In this document: one piece after another, positions 8,037 through 16,141 of the stretch
Position numbering within the stretch: position 1 is the stretch's first letter
How the letters are laid out: each line of letters opens with the position of its first letter
DNA from: Dyadobacter sp. CY312
Lineage (GTDB): Bacteria; Bacteroidota; Bacteroidia; Cytophagales; Spirosomataceae
DNA length: 64,000 nucleotides
Direction: 5' to 3'
NCBI RefSeq assembly: GCF_021390535.1
Contig: NZ_JAJUXG010000009.1
Location: 186,001 to 250,000, forward strand
Notes under the pieces: generated by a model
What the model was told of the DNA's origin: nothing
What the model saw: only the letters and a program-made list of their open reading frames with translations
Databases searched by the model: none
Translations under genes and position numbers: made by a program

Positions 8037-9211
8037 AGCTTATCCGTTTCGGTTTTTCTTACGTTGTGTTTTGTAGCAACGGATATCTTGTTCGCCCTAT
8101 TGGCTTTAAACAAAGAGCGCATTTGAAGTGATATAAATTGAGGGATCTTTTGCAACGAACTGTAAATTTCGGGATCGGTATCACTGTTGAGCAGGGCGAT
8201 AAAAAAGCCTGTTACGAAGGCAAACAGTCCGGCAATCCAAGCAAGTGAAACGAGCGGTGCGATCCACAAATCCAGAAACATGAACAGAACCGACAATGCC
8301 AGAAAAATGAACAGTGGTGGTCTTAGCAGCACGATTCCAAACAGGAAACGGTTCCAGTCAAACCTTATGATTCCTGCCCCGATTAATCCAAAACCCAATG
8401 AGAAATATTTGAACCAGGTATTGATCCAACGTGCCCGCTGATTGACCAGTTGTTCCGATCCGGAAGTCTTTTCATCGTATACCACGGCTCGCTCCGCAAA
8501 GGCAATGCGGTTTCCACGTCTCACAATCTGATGCTGCAACACCTTATCAAAACCTGCGCCCGACACATTCAGGTTTTCCAGGCACTGTTTGTAAAGTTCG
8601 GTGGTGAAAGCCATTCCCGATCCGGCGAGCGTTGCGGATGAACCGGCTTCAAAAAGCATTCTGCCATCGTAATAGTGATAATAAATATCTCTGGCGGCAT
8701 CAAGACGAGCCAGCATCGTCTCCATATTTTTCGCCTTCCTCACGCCCTGAACTGCCTTAAAGCCCTGCCGGAAGAATACGTTGAGCTCAGTTAAGTAATC
8801 CGGCACAACAAGATTATCGCTGTCGATGATCGTCAAGTGACTATGCGGACGAATGAAATGATTGATGGCATAAAAATGCGACCTGACATTACCCGCAAGC
8901 ACCGTGGGCGGCCTGAGCAAAACAACCTGATCCGAAGCAAAATGCAGATTGGAAACGTCGCAATTATCAGCTACAACATAGATAATAAAGTTTTTATAAT
9001 GAGAAGTCAGAATGGATTGCACTACCTCAGGTAACTGATCCGTTTGTTCGTAGGCGGTCACAATAACCGCGTAGTCGGGCGAAGCTTCATCCGCGATATG
9101 AGTCCTGGTTCTTCGGGTTATGCCGCGGATAAAGAGCAACAAAAGTGGAAATACAAGCTGAAAGCCAATAAGTAATTGCGCCGCAATCCATACAATTTCT
9201 AGCATGTACAT
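8033..9211 (-). CDS. Membrane-anchored glycosyltransferase family 2
   Basis: A 392-residue protein with an N-terminal membrane segment (about residues 4-28), a GT2 domain (YAVIVTAYEQTDQLPEVV, then the DxD block TIIDSDNLVVP) and a late QRARW, the QxxRW motif of processive or polyprenol-linked GT2 enzymes. Three or more hydrophobic helices follow near residues 270-345. This layout resembles BcsA/hyaluronan-synthase-like and dolichol-linked GT2 enzymes. It lies 14 nt downstream of the Wzc-like gene and overlaps the next small gene by ATGA, so the genes are probably translationally coupled. Start: ATG at 9211, or the second ATG six bases later. Confidence 0.87.
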   Translation of the reverse strand: MYMLEIVWIAAQLLIGFQLVFPLLLLFIRGITRRTRTHIADEASPDYAVIVTAYEQTDQLPEVVQSILTSHYKNFIIYVVADNCDVSNLHFASDQVVLLRPPTVLAGNVRSHFYAINHFIRPHSHLTIIDSDNLVVPDYLTELNVFFRQGFKAVQGVRKAKNMETMLARLDAARDIYYHYYDGRMLFEAGSSATLAGSGMAFTTELYKQCLENLNVSGAGFDKVLQHQIVRRGNRIAFAERAVVYDEKTSGSEQLVNQRARWINTWFKYFSLGFGLIGAGIIRFDWNRFLFGIVLLRPPLFIFLALSVLFMFLDLWIAPLVSLAWIAGLFAFVTGFFIALLNSDTDPEIYSSLQKIPQFISLQMRSLFKANRANKISVATKHNVRKTETDKL

Positions 9212-9225
9212 AGCCGTATGAACGT

Positions 9226-11394
9226 TTAGTTTATTCTTGCCGCCTGCCCGGTCACCTCCCGCGCACCAGTGAGAACCCAGCCGGTGAACTTATCGCCAAG
9301 ACTTTTGAAATAGCCTATTTTGGATTTATCATCTCCGCTAATGGTTTTTCCTGCTTCAAAAGAAGATACGACAAGATCAGCGAAGATGATCCATTCTTTT
9401 GCCTTGTTCATAGAATTGAGTGAATCCGTCTCAATAAGGATGATATCGAACTTTGTAAGCAGATAATCAAAAACTTCTCCTGCCACTTGCGCCGTGGCAA
9501 TTTCACTGAGTGATGTATCACCACCCTTATTTCCTAATACAGCGATACCGTCCGCTCCAACGTGGGAAAGAGCCAGATTTTTATCATGAAAAAGTTCTTC
9601 AATAAACCCGAAAGAGGCTCCGCCGGCTGTAATGCCGCGTTCGGCAAAATTCCCGTCAATCACCAATACCCGCTTACCCACTTTTGAAAATGCCCAGGCG
9701 AGACCCATTGTGAGCAGAGTCTTGTCCTCACCTTCTGCAAGGCTGGTAATTACAATTGTTTTGGAACTCGCATTTTCTGAATCCAGCTCATACCTTACCG
9801 AGCGGATCAGATTACGAAACACCTCATCCCACTTCCGCGTAGAATCTCCTCTACGAATCGAAGACAGATCTTGCCGATCCGGCGTATAATTCAGATAGCC
9901 AATCACCGGAATATCTGTCTCATTGGCAAGCTGTAAAGGATGGTTGACCGACTTATCAAAAAAGTAAATGATAAAGAACACAAACAGGCAAAATGCAAAG
10001 CTTATCACCACCGAAAGAATCAGCAAAATAAGTTTTTTGGATGGCTGAATGTTGCCTGGCAAAGCTTTTTCCGCTTGTTTGAGAAACACAGGAAAGCTGG
10101 ATTCCAACGTAGCGTTATTATACCGTTGCAGCGCTTCCATGTATTCTTTGCTCGCAATGTCGATACCCGTTTCATACTCCTGTATCTCCGCTTCATTTGG
10201 TACCAGGGCATCAAACTTCCTGTTGAGCCGTCGCAACTCCTGCTGGATAGAAGCGACGCTGTTGGACGACAGCTCCAGCTCTATTTCCAGATTCAGTTTT
10301 TGTGTAACGAGTCCCTCCTTTACCACCATGGGATTGTAAACGTAGCGATCCGAAGCATCGTTAATTTCGCGGCTCAACTTGCTCTGAAGTGAATCCAGCT
10401 GCCCCTTATATTTCGGGTCGAAGTTGTTACGGATGTATGCGTCATTCACAGCCCGTAGCTGCTGTTTGGTAACCACTATTTGCTGATTGATGCCTGTGAG
10501 GGCACTTTCCAGATATCTCCTGTCTGCAGGATTAAACTTATTGTCAAGGTTGCGAATAGCAGCCGAGTAAGCTACAATATCTTTTTCAGCACTCTCCCGC
10601 TTTGTTTCGTATTCGGCAATTTGTCCATACAAGCTCCTCGCCTGTTCGTTCAGGTTCAGCACACGGTTCCGTATTTTATAATTCCTCAGGCCATTCATTT
10701 CCTGAGTGAGCGCATTTCTTTTTTTGGTTAAAAAATCGGTCAGGAATTCAATCGCCCGGTTGCTGTTGTCGATAATACGGGAAGAATAATAGGCGATAAA
10801 TTCTGCCGAAAGTGTGTTGATCAAAAAAGCAGATAACAAAGGATTGTCCGCCTCGGCATCAATACTGATATAGTCACTGTTTTTAAGCCGGTATACTGAA
10901 ATTTTGGAAACCAGTGAATTGTAGTCGTAACCGGTGTCTTCAAGCAAACTAATAATCACATCGTTTTCCTTGTTACCAGGCAACAGCTCTTCCCTATTTT
11001 TGAGTTTCTGGCTGACGAGTGTGATGTATTTCTGCCTTCCTGCTTTGTCCAGGCTTTCCATTACCGCCCCGGGCTGCCGAAAAGCCTTGTCTGGATTTTG
11101 AAGGTCATGAAGCAAAAGGTTATAGGAAACCTGATCCATCACCCTTTTCAGCATCATCATCTGTGTCAGGTTGTCGAATTTTCTGTTTATTTCGGATTCC
11201 TGATCTTTTTCGGCCAAATTCAGAACCTGCTCGGTTTTATCCACCAAACCAGTAGATATACTCCCGTGAGATTTGAACTGATCGGGAAGTTCGCGAACCA
11301 GAAAAAAGCAAATAACCAATGTAACAAGCGGGACTAAAATCAGAGCGATTTTGTTACGGTACAGGAGTTTGAGATACAGTACAAGTTCGTTCAT
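9226..11394 (-). CDS. Wzc/GumC-like polysaccharide chain-length/export protein with degraded ATP site
   Basis: A 722-residue protein with the Wzz architecture: membrane segment near residues 15-33, long periplasmic coiled-coil region (about 180-440), second membrane segment (about 455-478) and a cytoplasmic P-loop domain from residue 544. The nucleotide site is altered. The Walker A region reads EGEDKT (554-559), lacking the Gly before Lys; Walker A' keeps D580 but has N582; the Walker B region reads ILIETD, with Glu655 where Asp is usual. There is no C-terminal tyrosine cluster. It is therefore probably a structural copolymerase rather than an active BY-kinase. It overlaps the TolC-like gene by 4 nt. 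Confidence 0.87.
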   Translation of the reverse strand: MNELVLYLKLLYRNKIALILVPLVTLVICFFLVRELPDQFKSHGSISTGLVDKTEQVLNLAEKDQESEINRKFDNLTQMMMLKRVMDQVSYNLLLHDLQNPDKAFRQPGAVMESLDKAGRQKYITLVSQKLKNREELLPGNKENDVIISLLEDTGYDYNSLVSKISVYRLKNSDYISIDAEADNPLLSAFLINTLSAEFIAYYSSRIIDNSNRAIEFLTDFLTKKRNALTQEMNGLRNYKIRNRVLNLNEQARSLYGQIAEYETKRESAEKDIVAYSAAIRNLDNKFNPADRRYLESALTGINQQIVVTKQQLRAVNDAYIRNNFDPKYKGQLDSLQSKLSREINDASDRYVYNPMVVKEGLVTQKLNLEIELELSSNSVASIQQELRRLNRKFDALVPNEAEIQEYETGIDIASKEYMEALQRYNNATLESSFPVFLKQAEKALPGNIQPSKKLILLILSVVISFAFCLFVFFIIYFFDKSVNHPLQLANETDIPVIGYLNYTPDRQDLSSIRRGDSTRKWDEVFRNLIRSVRYELDSENASSKTIVITSLAEGEDKTLLTMGLAWAFSKVGKRVLVIDGNFAERGITAGGASFGFIEELFHDKNLALSHVGADGIAVLGNKGGDTSLSEIATAQVAGEVFDYLLTKFDIILIETDSLNSMNKAKEWIIFADLVVSSFEAGKTISGDDKSKIGYFKSLGDKFTGWVLTGAREVTGQAARIN

Positions 11395-12059
11395 TTGATA
11401 TCTTCAAGTTTTAGTCCCAATAATTCTTCCAGGCTGCTTTTGGCAATGTATGCGTCAGCTTCCGACGCAATTTTTGTTTGCTGCTGGGTAGAATACATGA
11501 GCAAGGCCGTATTGTAATTCTGGATGGTCGTCTCTCCTTTTTCAAACTTGTAACGTGCATCTTTCAAGGCGCTTTCTATATCCAGCAACGCTTCTGATTT
11601 GATCCTGAGAATGGCAAGATGCTGTATGTAAGTGAAGTATCTTTTTTTAACATCGGCTATCAGGTTAAGCTCAAATGTCTGCTTTTCATATTCATTCACT
11701 TTCACTTCTGCCCGTGCCTGTTTCACTACCGTAGGTTTTTGCAGGATAGAACCGATGTTGACGAAAAAACCAAATTGATAACCCTGTAGAAAATTGGGGT
11801 TAATGCCACTTGTGGTCTGGTTGGGATTGTAGAGGTACGACAAAGAAATAATGTCAAAGTAAGAAAGCCGGGCTTTTTTTACACCCAAATTCCCAATCTC
11901 AATCCGGGAATCATACATTTTAACCTGCGGATAGTTTTTCCTGGCTATCTCAACCAATTTATCGAGGTACTCGTACGAAATTTCCTGAGCCAGCGACTCC
12001 TGTGCCTTGGTCGTGCCAAAAGAAAGCAACAGAGGTAGCAACAGAATTATATATTTCAT
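11391..12059 (-). CDS. Half-length TolC-family outer membrane protein
   Basis: A 222-residue protein with a signal peptide ending near FGTTKAQ (residue 20). A single OEP-type repeat follows: a helix (YEYLDKLVEIARKNYP), a short strand region with NPNQTTSGINP, then long helices rich in Lys, Glu and Ala (VVKQARAEVKVNEYEKQ; TTIQNYNTALLMYSTQQQTK). Normal TolC proteins are about 430-500 residues and contain two such repeats, so this one is half size without sign of a frameshift. It overlaps the Wzc-like gene by ATGA. No Wza-like export porin is present in the window, so it may be the outer membrane partner. Confidence 0.8.
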   Translation of the reverse strand: MKYIILLLPLLLSFGTTKAQESLAQEISYEYLDKLVEIARKNYPQVKMYDSRIEIGNLGVKKARLSYFDIISLSYLYNPNQTTSGINPNFLQGYQFGFFVNIGSILQKPTVVKQARAEVKVNEYEKQTFELNLIADVKKRYFTYIQHLAILRIKSEALLDIESALKDARYKFEKGETTIQNYNTALLMYSTQQQTKIASEADAYIAKSSLEELLGLKLEDIK

Positions 12060-12145
12060 TAAAAGGTAGTTGTAGAATTTTTCAAGTTGAGTATGGCAAT
12101 GAAATATGGATAGTTAAAAGGAAATCCATCCGGGCAAATAGTACA

Positions 12146-13366
12146 CTAGACATTCTCCGACTGCAACAAAGCCGGGAAGGTTTTGAGTATGATCATCATA
12201 TCCATTTTAAATGAGAAATTTTTGGCATAGGTAATATCCAGTTCCGCTCTCTCCTCTTCCGACATATCCGCTTTGCCTTTACCTCGTTTGGTTACCTGCC
12301 AAAGTCCGGTAAGTCCGGCCGGTCCCGCAAAACGTAATATTTTGTGATCGGTAGTCATTTTCTCGGCTTCGTAAAGTGGCAGAGGACGGTTACCCACCAA
12401 CGACATGTCCCCTTTAAGAATATTGATCAGCTGCGGGAGCTCATCCAGACTTGAGTTCCTGAGAAACTTTCCAATTCTGGTAATTCTGGGGTCATTCTGA
12501 AACTTCATGAAGGCCGCTTTTTGCTCCTTTTGTTCCTGAAATACCTTTTCACAAATTTCCTTACCATCCAGAAACAATCTTCGGTTGCATGAGCCTCCGT
12601 TCCTGCAAACTTCACAGAAATTGGTCTCCTCCGGACTTTCAATATTCTCGGTCGGCTTGGTGTTGTACATGTTCAGCGCAGCCATTTTCCTGATCATTTG
12701 ATCGGCATCGGTGCGCATGGTACGAAACTTGTATAGGTCAAATATTTTATAACCGCTCCCTACCCTTTTTGACCTGTAAAAAACAGGCCCTTTGGAATCC
12801 AGGCGGATCGCAATCGCTACCAACAAAAAGACCGGAGACAATAATAGTACCGCCAGTCCGGTGGAAGCCACATCGATCAGCCTCTTCCAGAGCGGTGTTT
12901 CATTCTTTTCCTTTTTTATTTTTTCAGAAGCGATCCTGGCTACATACCATTGGCGCTTCGTAAAATAGTGAAGCCTGGTCAGCAGATCTCCTTCCGAAAA
13001 ATCCGCTGGAAAAATGTCATCTGCTTTCTTCTCTTTTGCGTTTTTGATCAATGCCGGGGTGAGTCGGTCCACAAGTACTACAAAAGGCAGGTTGCCAAAT
13101 GCAGGATTACTCCTGACCTGATCGAGCAGAGGCCATGCCCCGCCTTTTACGTGGGCAATAATCACGTCGGCCGGGAAATATTCCTGGATCGCCGTAAGCA
13201 GATTTTCCTTTTCCTCGAAGTATTCTATTTGCAGATGACTACCGTAATTAGCCGAGAACCATAGATATTGCTCAAAATCCTTACTCAGGTATGCAACCCT
13301 GTACAACGCGGAGGGGGGGATTTTTTTATCGTCAGAAGTCAATGCAGGCTGATGATTAAATTCCAT
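12146..13366 (-). CDS. Polyprenyl-phosphate sugar-1-phosphate transferase with receiver-like N-terminal domain
   Basis: A 406-residue protein. Residues about 20-140 look like a response-regulator receiver fold, but the phospho-acceptor position in DVIIAHVKG is His72, not Asp. The catalytic domain begins at PLWKRLIDVASTG with one membrane segment (about 168-188) and has the bacterial sugar transferase blocks FYRSKRVG, LYKFRTM, SSLDELPQL, MSLVGNRP and GLTGLWQV. An insertion between FRTM and the DELPQL block holds four cysteines (C251, C254, C260, C272) that could bind a metal. The enzyme probably starts repeat-unit synthesis on undecaprenyl phosphate. It lies 24 nt after the response regulator. 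Confidence 0.9.
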   Translation of the reverse strand: MEFNHQPALTSDDKKIPPSALYRVAYLSKDFEQYLWFSANYGSHLQIEYFEEKENLLTAIQEYFPADVIIAHVKGGAWPLLDQVRSNPAFGNLPFVVLVDRLTPALIKNAKEKKADDIFPADFSEGDLLTRLHYFTKRQWYVARIASEKIKKEKNETPLWKRLIDVASTGLAVLLLSPVFLLVAIAIRLDSKGPVFYRSKRVGSGYKIFDLYKFRTMRTDADQMIRKMAALNMYNTKPTENIESPEETNFCEVCRNGGSCNRRLFLDGKEICEKVFQEQKEQKAAFMKFQNDPRITRIGKFLRNSSLDELPQLINILKGDMSLVGNRPLPLYEAEKMTTDHKILRFAGPAGLTGLWQVTKRGKGKADMSEEERAELDITYAKNFSFKMDMMIILKTFPALLQSENV

Positions 13367-13390
13367 TATGCTTGTTATAAATACCCGTTA

Positions 13391-13777
13391 TCAATTTCTT
13401 CTGCTGCGGCGAAGTATGGCATTGATCTTTGCCTGAACTTCCAGCGGATTGAATGGTTTCAGCATAAAATCATCCGCCCCGAGGTTGAGGCACTGCACCC
13501 GCTCACTACTCTCGTCAGATCCTGACAAGATAATGACCGGTATATCGGAATATAAATTACTGGCTTTGGTAACCTTCAGAAACTCTTTGCCACTGAGATT
13601 GGGCATATTAAGGTCAGCTATAATGAGGTCGGTTTCGTTGCCTTCTTCGAGCCAAAGCATCCCTTCCGAACCATCATGCTTGATAACAACATTGAAGTCT
13701 TTTTTTAGAAAATGCTCCAATATTTTGCAGATGCTTGGTTCATCGTCTATGATTAACAGAGTATGTTTACTATTCAT
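13391..13777 (-). CDS. Single-domain response regulator (receiver domain)
   Basis: A 128-residue CheY-like receiver with all conserved residues: the acidic pair D11-D12 in LLIIDDEPS, phospho-acceptor D55 in LIIADLNMPN, the Ser in IILSGSDE (about 85) and K107 in DFMLKPFNP. There is no output domain, so it probably acts through protein contacts. It is the first gene of the leftward polysaccharide export operon, directly before a sugar transferase that itself carries a degenerate receiver-like domain. A regulatory link between the two is plausible but inferred. No histidine kinase is encoded nearby. Confidence 0.92.
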   Translation of the reverse strand: MNSKHTLLIIDDEPSICKILEHFLKKDFNVVIKHDGSEGMLWLEEGNETDLIIADLNMPNLSGKEFLKVTKASNLYSDIPVIILSGSDESSERVQCLNLGADDFMLKPFNPLEVQAKINAILRRSRRN

Positions 13778-14217
13778 TTTGTTGAGTAAATATCAATTCA
13801 TGTGGCGATTTTAACTAATTGAAAGGTTTCATATTCTTACCCCTATAAAAAGTATTTAAGAAATAAAACTACAACGATATTGCAAGAGTAGCGTTAAGTC
13901 CATTATTCGGAAACAAATTACGAATTATTGCTTCCAAATAACTCCAATTACCATTTAAGTCCTTTCTTGGTAAAATCTTATTCCATTTTAGCAATATACC
14001 CTTTCAACGGCTGCAATCGCAAGTTATAACTCAATTGAGTACTTTTTTCTATATCACGCAAGTTCAGTAAAAATTACTACAATTGAAAATTAACTTTTCA
14101 AATTACTTCTACCACACGCGAGGGTTATGAATGGGTTTAATCATTATATATCCTGACAGACATCCAAGCGTGGATTTTGAAACAATAATCTTTGGATATT
14201 AATAAATCAGATATCTT
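13778..14217. other. Gene-free AT-rich stretch upstream of the export operon
   Basis: These 440 bases hold no convincing gene. They separate the start of the leftward export operon (13777) from the 3' end of the anti-sigma gene (14218). The operon promoter should lie here, but I found no exact CAAANNTA (reverse TANNTTTG) element with a matching -33 box. A short AT-rich hairpin (TTGAAAA at 14083-14089 with TTTTCAA at 14095-14101) is present and may be meaningless at this base composition. Confidence 0.5.
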
Positions 14218-15420
14218 CTATTTTGCTTTAAAATGAATGGTAAAATGAATCCTGGAGGCGTAGTTGACACCGTTCTGAGAAGCTGGCAGCCAGCCTGATC
14301 CATTGCTGACAATTCGAATTGCAGCTTCGAATAATCCAGTAGTCCCTTTTGTTTCGAAGTCAGATAAAATACCCGTTTCAGATACGATACAAGAAACCTC
14401 TACAAGTCCGTTACCCGCCTCAGTCCTGGCACTTTCCATAAGATATTTCTCGTAGGCAGTCCAGCCATTTTTTGGTTGAGCTGCCACGGATTTTGAAGCT
14501 ACTCGCATCTGTTTACTAACATTTTCTCCGGATACTTTGCCATAGCCCACCACAGTTATTTCGGAGAGTGCATGTGTGTCTGGTAGTAATTGTAATGTTC
14601 CTATATGCGAATTTTTTATGGCGATTCTTTGAGGTTCAAATCCGACCATTGAAAGAAAGAGTGAATCACCTGGTTTCCCCGGCAACGAAAACTCACCTTC
14701 TTGATCAGAAACTACCGAGTAGCCTGCGTTTGTAACAACTACGCCCTGTATCGCTTCCTCTGCATGTAGAACCTTACCAGTTATGGTTATTTCATTTGCC
14801 ATCCGTGGACGGTACCGTTGGAAAGAAGGAGATAGCGTAACAGAACGTGCGGATTGGGATTCCACACTTACGATCCTTTCATCCAGCAACGATTCTGATT
14901 GAGGTATTTCAATTGCAGCAAGTTGTAATGTGTCCTGTATTGGTGGAACGGGTCTGGTTTTTCGGTTGGAGTTTTTTTCGTTCATTGCCACGTCAGCAAA
15001 GTTACCAGTGATTGTATCAGTTGGAAGTCTCTCGTCCTTCGGTACCGGAACCAGTACTTTTTTCTTGCCGTTCACACTTATTTGCTGCGGCTTTAACTGA
15101 TCGATTTTCAAATACATCACCAAGCCAATCCCAAGTGCAAAAACCAGAATAGCTGCGGAGGCGTAATACCAAATGACAGCCCGCCTCACAGACTTTTTCT
15201 GAATACTAGTATCAAGTTTTTGTTCAAGCCGGAAAAAAGATGCGTCTGCATCAATATTGTTTTCTTCCAAAAGTAGATAACCCTCATAAGCCTCAGCTAC
15301 AAACGGATCTTCCAAACACTTTTTTTCAAAAGAATGTTGTTCCTGTGCCGTCATCAGTCCGTCCCGATATCTCCGAAAGTCAGCGGCAGTATATCCTGTA
15401 TTTGCTCTATTTGCTTCCAT
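14218..15420 (-). CDS. Anti-sigma-like membrane protein with carboxypeptidase-regulatory and TonB-like domains
   Basis: A 400-residue protein. The N-terminal 80 residues (TAADFRRYRDGLMTAQEQHSF) resemble cytoplasmic anti-sigma segments. One membrane helix follows at about 82-104. In the periplasm, a carboxypeptidase-regulatory-like domain (about 210-290: ITGKVLHAEEAIQGVVVTN) ends in SEITVVGYG, the tag found in SusC-type proteins. The last 85 residues (GWTAYEKYL to IHFTIHFKAK) look like the TonB C-terminal energy-transducer fold. Its start overlaps the ECF sigma gene by 14 nt, so it probably restrains that sigma factor and senses an envelope signal. The signal is unknown. Confidence 0.82.
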   Translation of the reverse strand: MEANRANTGYTAADFRRYRDGLMTAQEQHSFEKKCLEDPFVAEAYEGYLLLEENNIDADASFFRLEQKLDTSIQKKSVRRAVIWYYASAAILVFALGIGLVMYLKIDQLKPQQISVNGKKKVLVPVPKDERLPTDTITGNFADVAMNEKNSNRKTRPVPPIQDTLQLAAIEIPQSESLLDERIVSVESQSARSVTLSPSFQRYRPRMANEITITGKVLHAEEAIQGVVVTNAGYSVVSDQEGEFSLPGKPGDSLFLSMVGFEPQRIAIKNSHIGTLQLLPDTHALSEITVVGYGKVSGENVSKQMRVASKSVAAQPKNGWTAYEKYLMESARTEAGNGLVEVSCIVSETGILSDFETKGTTGLFEAAIRIVSNGSGWLPASQNGVNYASRIHFTIHFKAK

Positions 15421-16000
15421 TCTTTTCCATGCAAATTTTCAGGTTCCTCTTACCATTCTGTATGTAACTTTTCACTTTGCCCAGTTCAAAACCAGTTTCA
15501 TTAACTATTTCACGGTAGCATTTTTCCTGCAAGTAAAACAGATCAATTACCCTCCTCTGCTCCATCACCAGACCATTCAAACATTTCTCCAAAGACAGCA
15601 AATCCCCTCCCTGTTTTCCCGGATCAAAGTCATCATGGTTCTGATAAGTTGCCATAGTTTCGCTTAACTCATCGGTTTCTCCGTCCAGCTGAACTACCAA
15701 CTTTCGTGAACGAAGTAGCATCAAGCAATGATTTCCTGCAACAGTATGCAGCCAACTTTTGAAATTCTCAACATCATGCATCTGTAAATCTGATATCAGT
15801 TTTTCGAAAATGTTCATTACCGCATCTTCACTCTCCTGAGAATTTTTCAAATATTTAAAACAAAGGGTAAAAACCATTTGCATATAGGGCTGATAAAGTT
15901 TACCAACAAGGCTCAGATCGCCTGACTGACGGTAAGCCGCCAGCAACTCCTTTTCCGTTAAAACCTTATCCTCTCTTTTAAACAGTTTTAAAAACTTCAC
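15407..16000 (-). CDS. ECF-type RNA polymerase sigma factor
   Basis: About 197 residues with sigma region 2 (LYQPYMQMVFTLCFKYLKN, DAVMNIFEKLI) and region 4 (LNGLVMEQRRVIDLFYLQEKCYREIV), the layout of sigma-70 ECF factors. The frame is open up to about 16088, but no ATG occurs before the conserved region. I chose GTG at 16000 (giving MKFLKLFKRED); TTG at 16042 is the alternative and would add 14 residues. The stop overlaps the anti-sigma start by 14 nt, typical of coupled sigma/anti-sigma pairs. An inverted repeat lies upstream at 16071-16104. Confidence 0.88.
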   Translation of the reverse strand: MKFLKLFKREDKVLTEKELLAAYRQSGDLSLVGKLYQPYMQMVFTLCFKYLKNSQESEDAVMNIFEKLISDLQMHDVENFKSWLHTVAGNHCLMLLRSRKLVVQLDGETDELSETMATYQNHDDFDPGKQGGDLLSLEKCLNGLVMEQRRVIDLFYLQEKCYREIVNETGFELGKVKSYIQNGKRNLKICMEKNGSK

Positions 16001-16070
16001 CCTCTGTTGTTTTTCTAAGAAATTCAGCGGTTTTGGAACCAAACCAATATGTAGATGCAGTTTGGAAAAA

Positions 16071-16104
16071 ATTCCATAAATATTTTTTCATTCTTTTATG
16101 GAAT
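16071..16104. promoter_or_regulatory. Perfect 10-bp inverted repeat between divergent sigma and VWA genes
   Basis: ATTCCATAAA (16071-16080) is repeated in inverse as TTTATGGAAT (16095-16104) with a 14-nt spacer. It lies between the leftward sigma gene and the rightward VWA gene (start 16142), where an operator or overlapping ECF promoters would be expected. Function is inferred from position only. Confidence 0.4.
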
Positions 16105-16141
16105 CTCATCAAATCATGCATCCAGTCATTAAACTAAACAA

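Noticed and set aside
9940..10392. Rightward 150-residue frame inside the Wzc-like gene
   Set aside because: Antisense shadow of a well-supported coding region with a coiled-coil composition.
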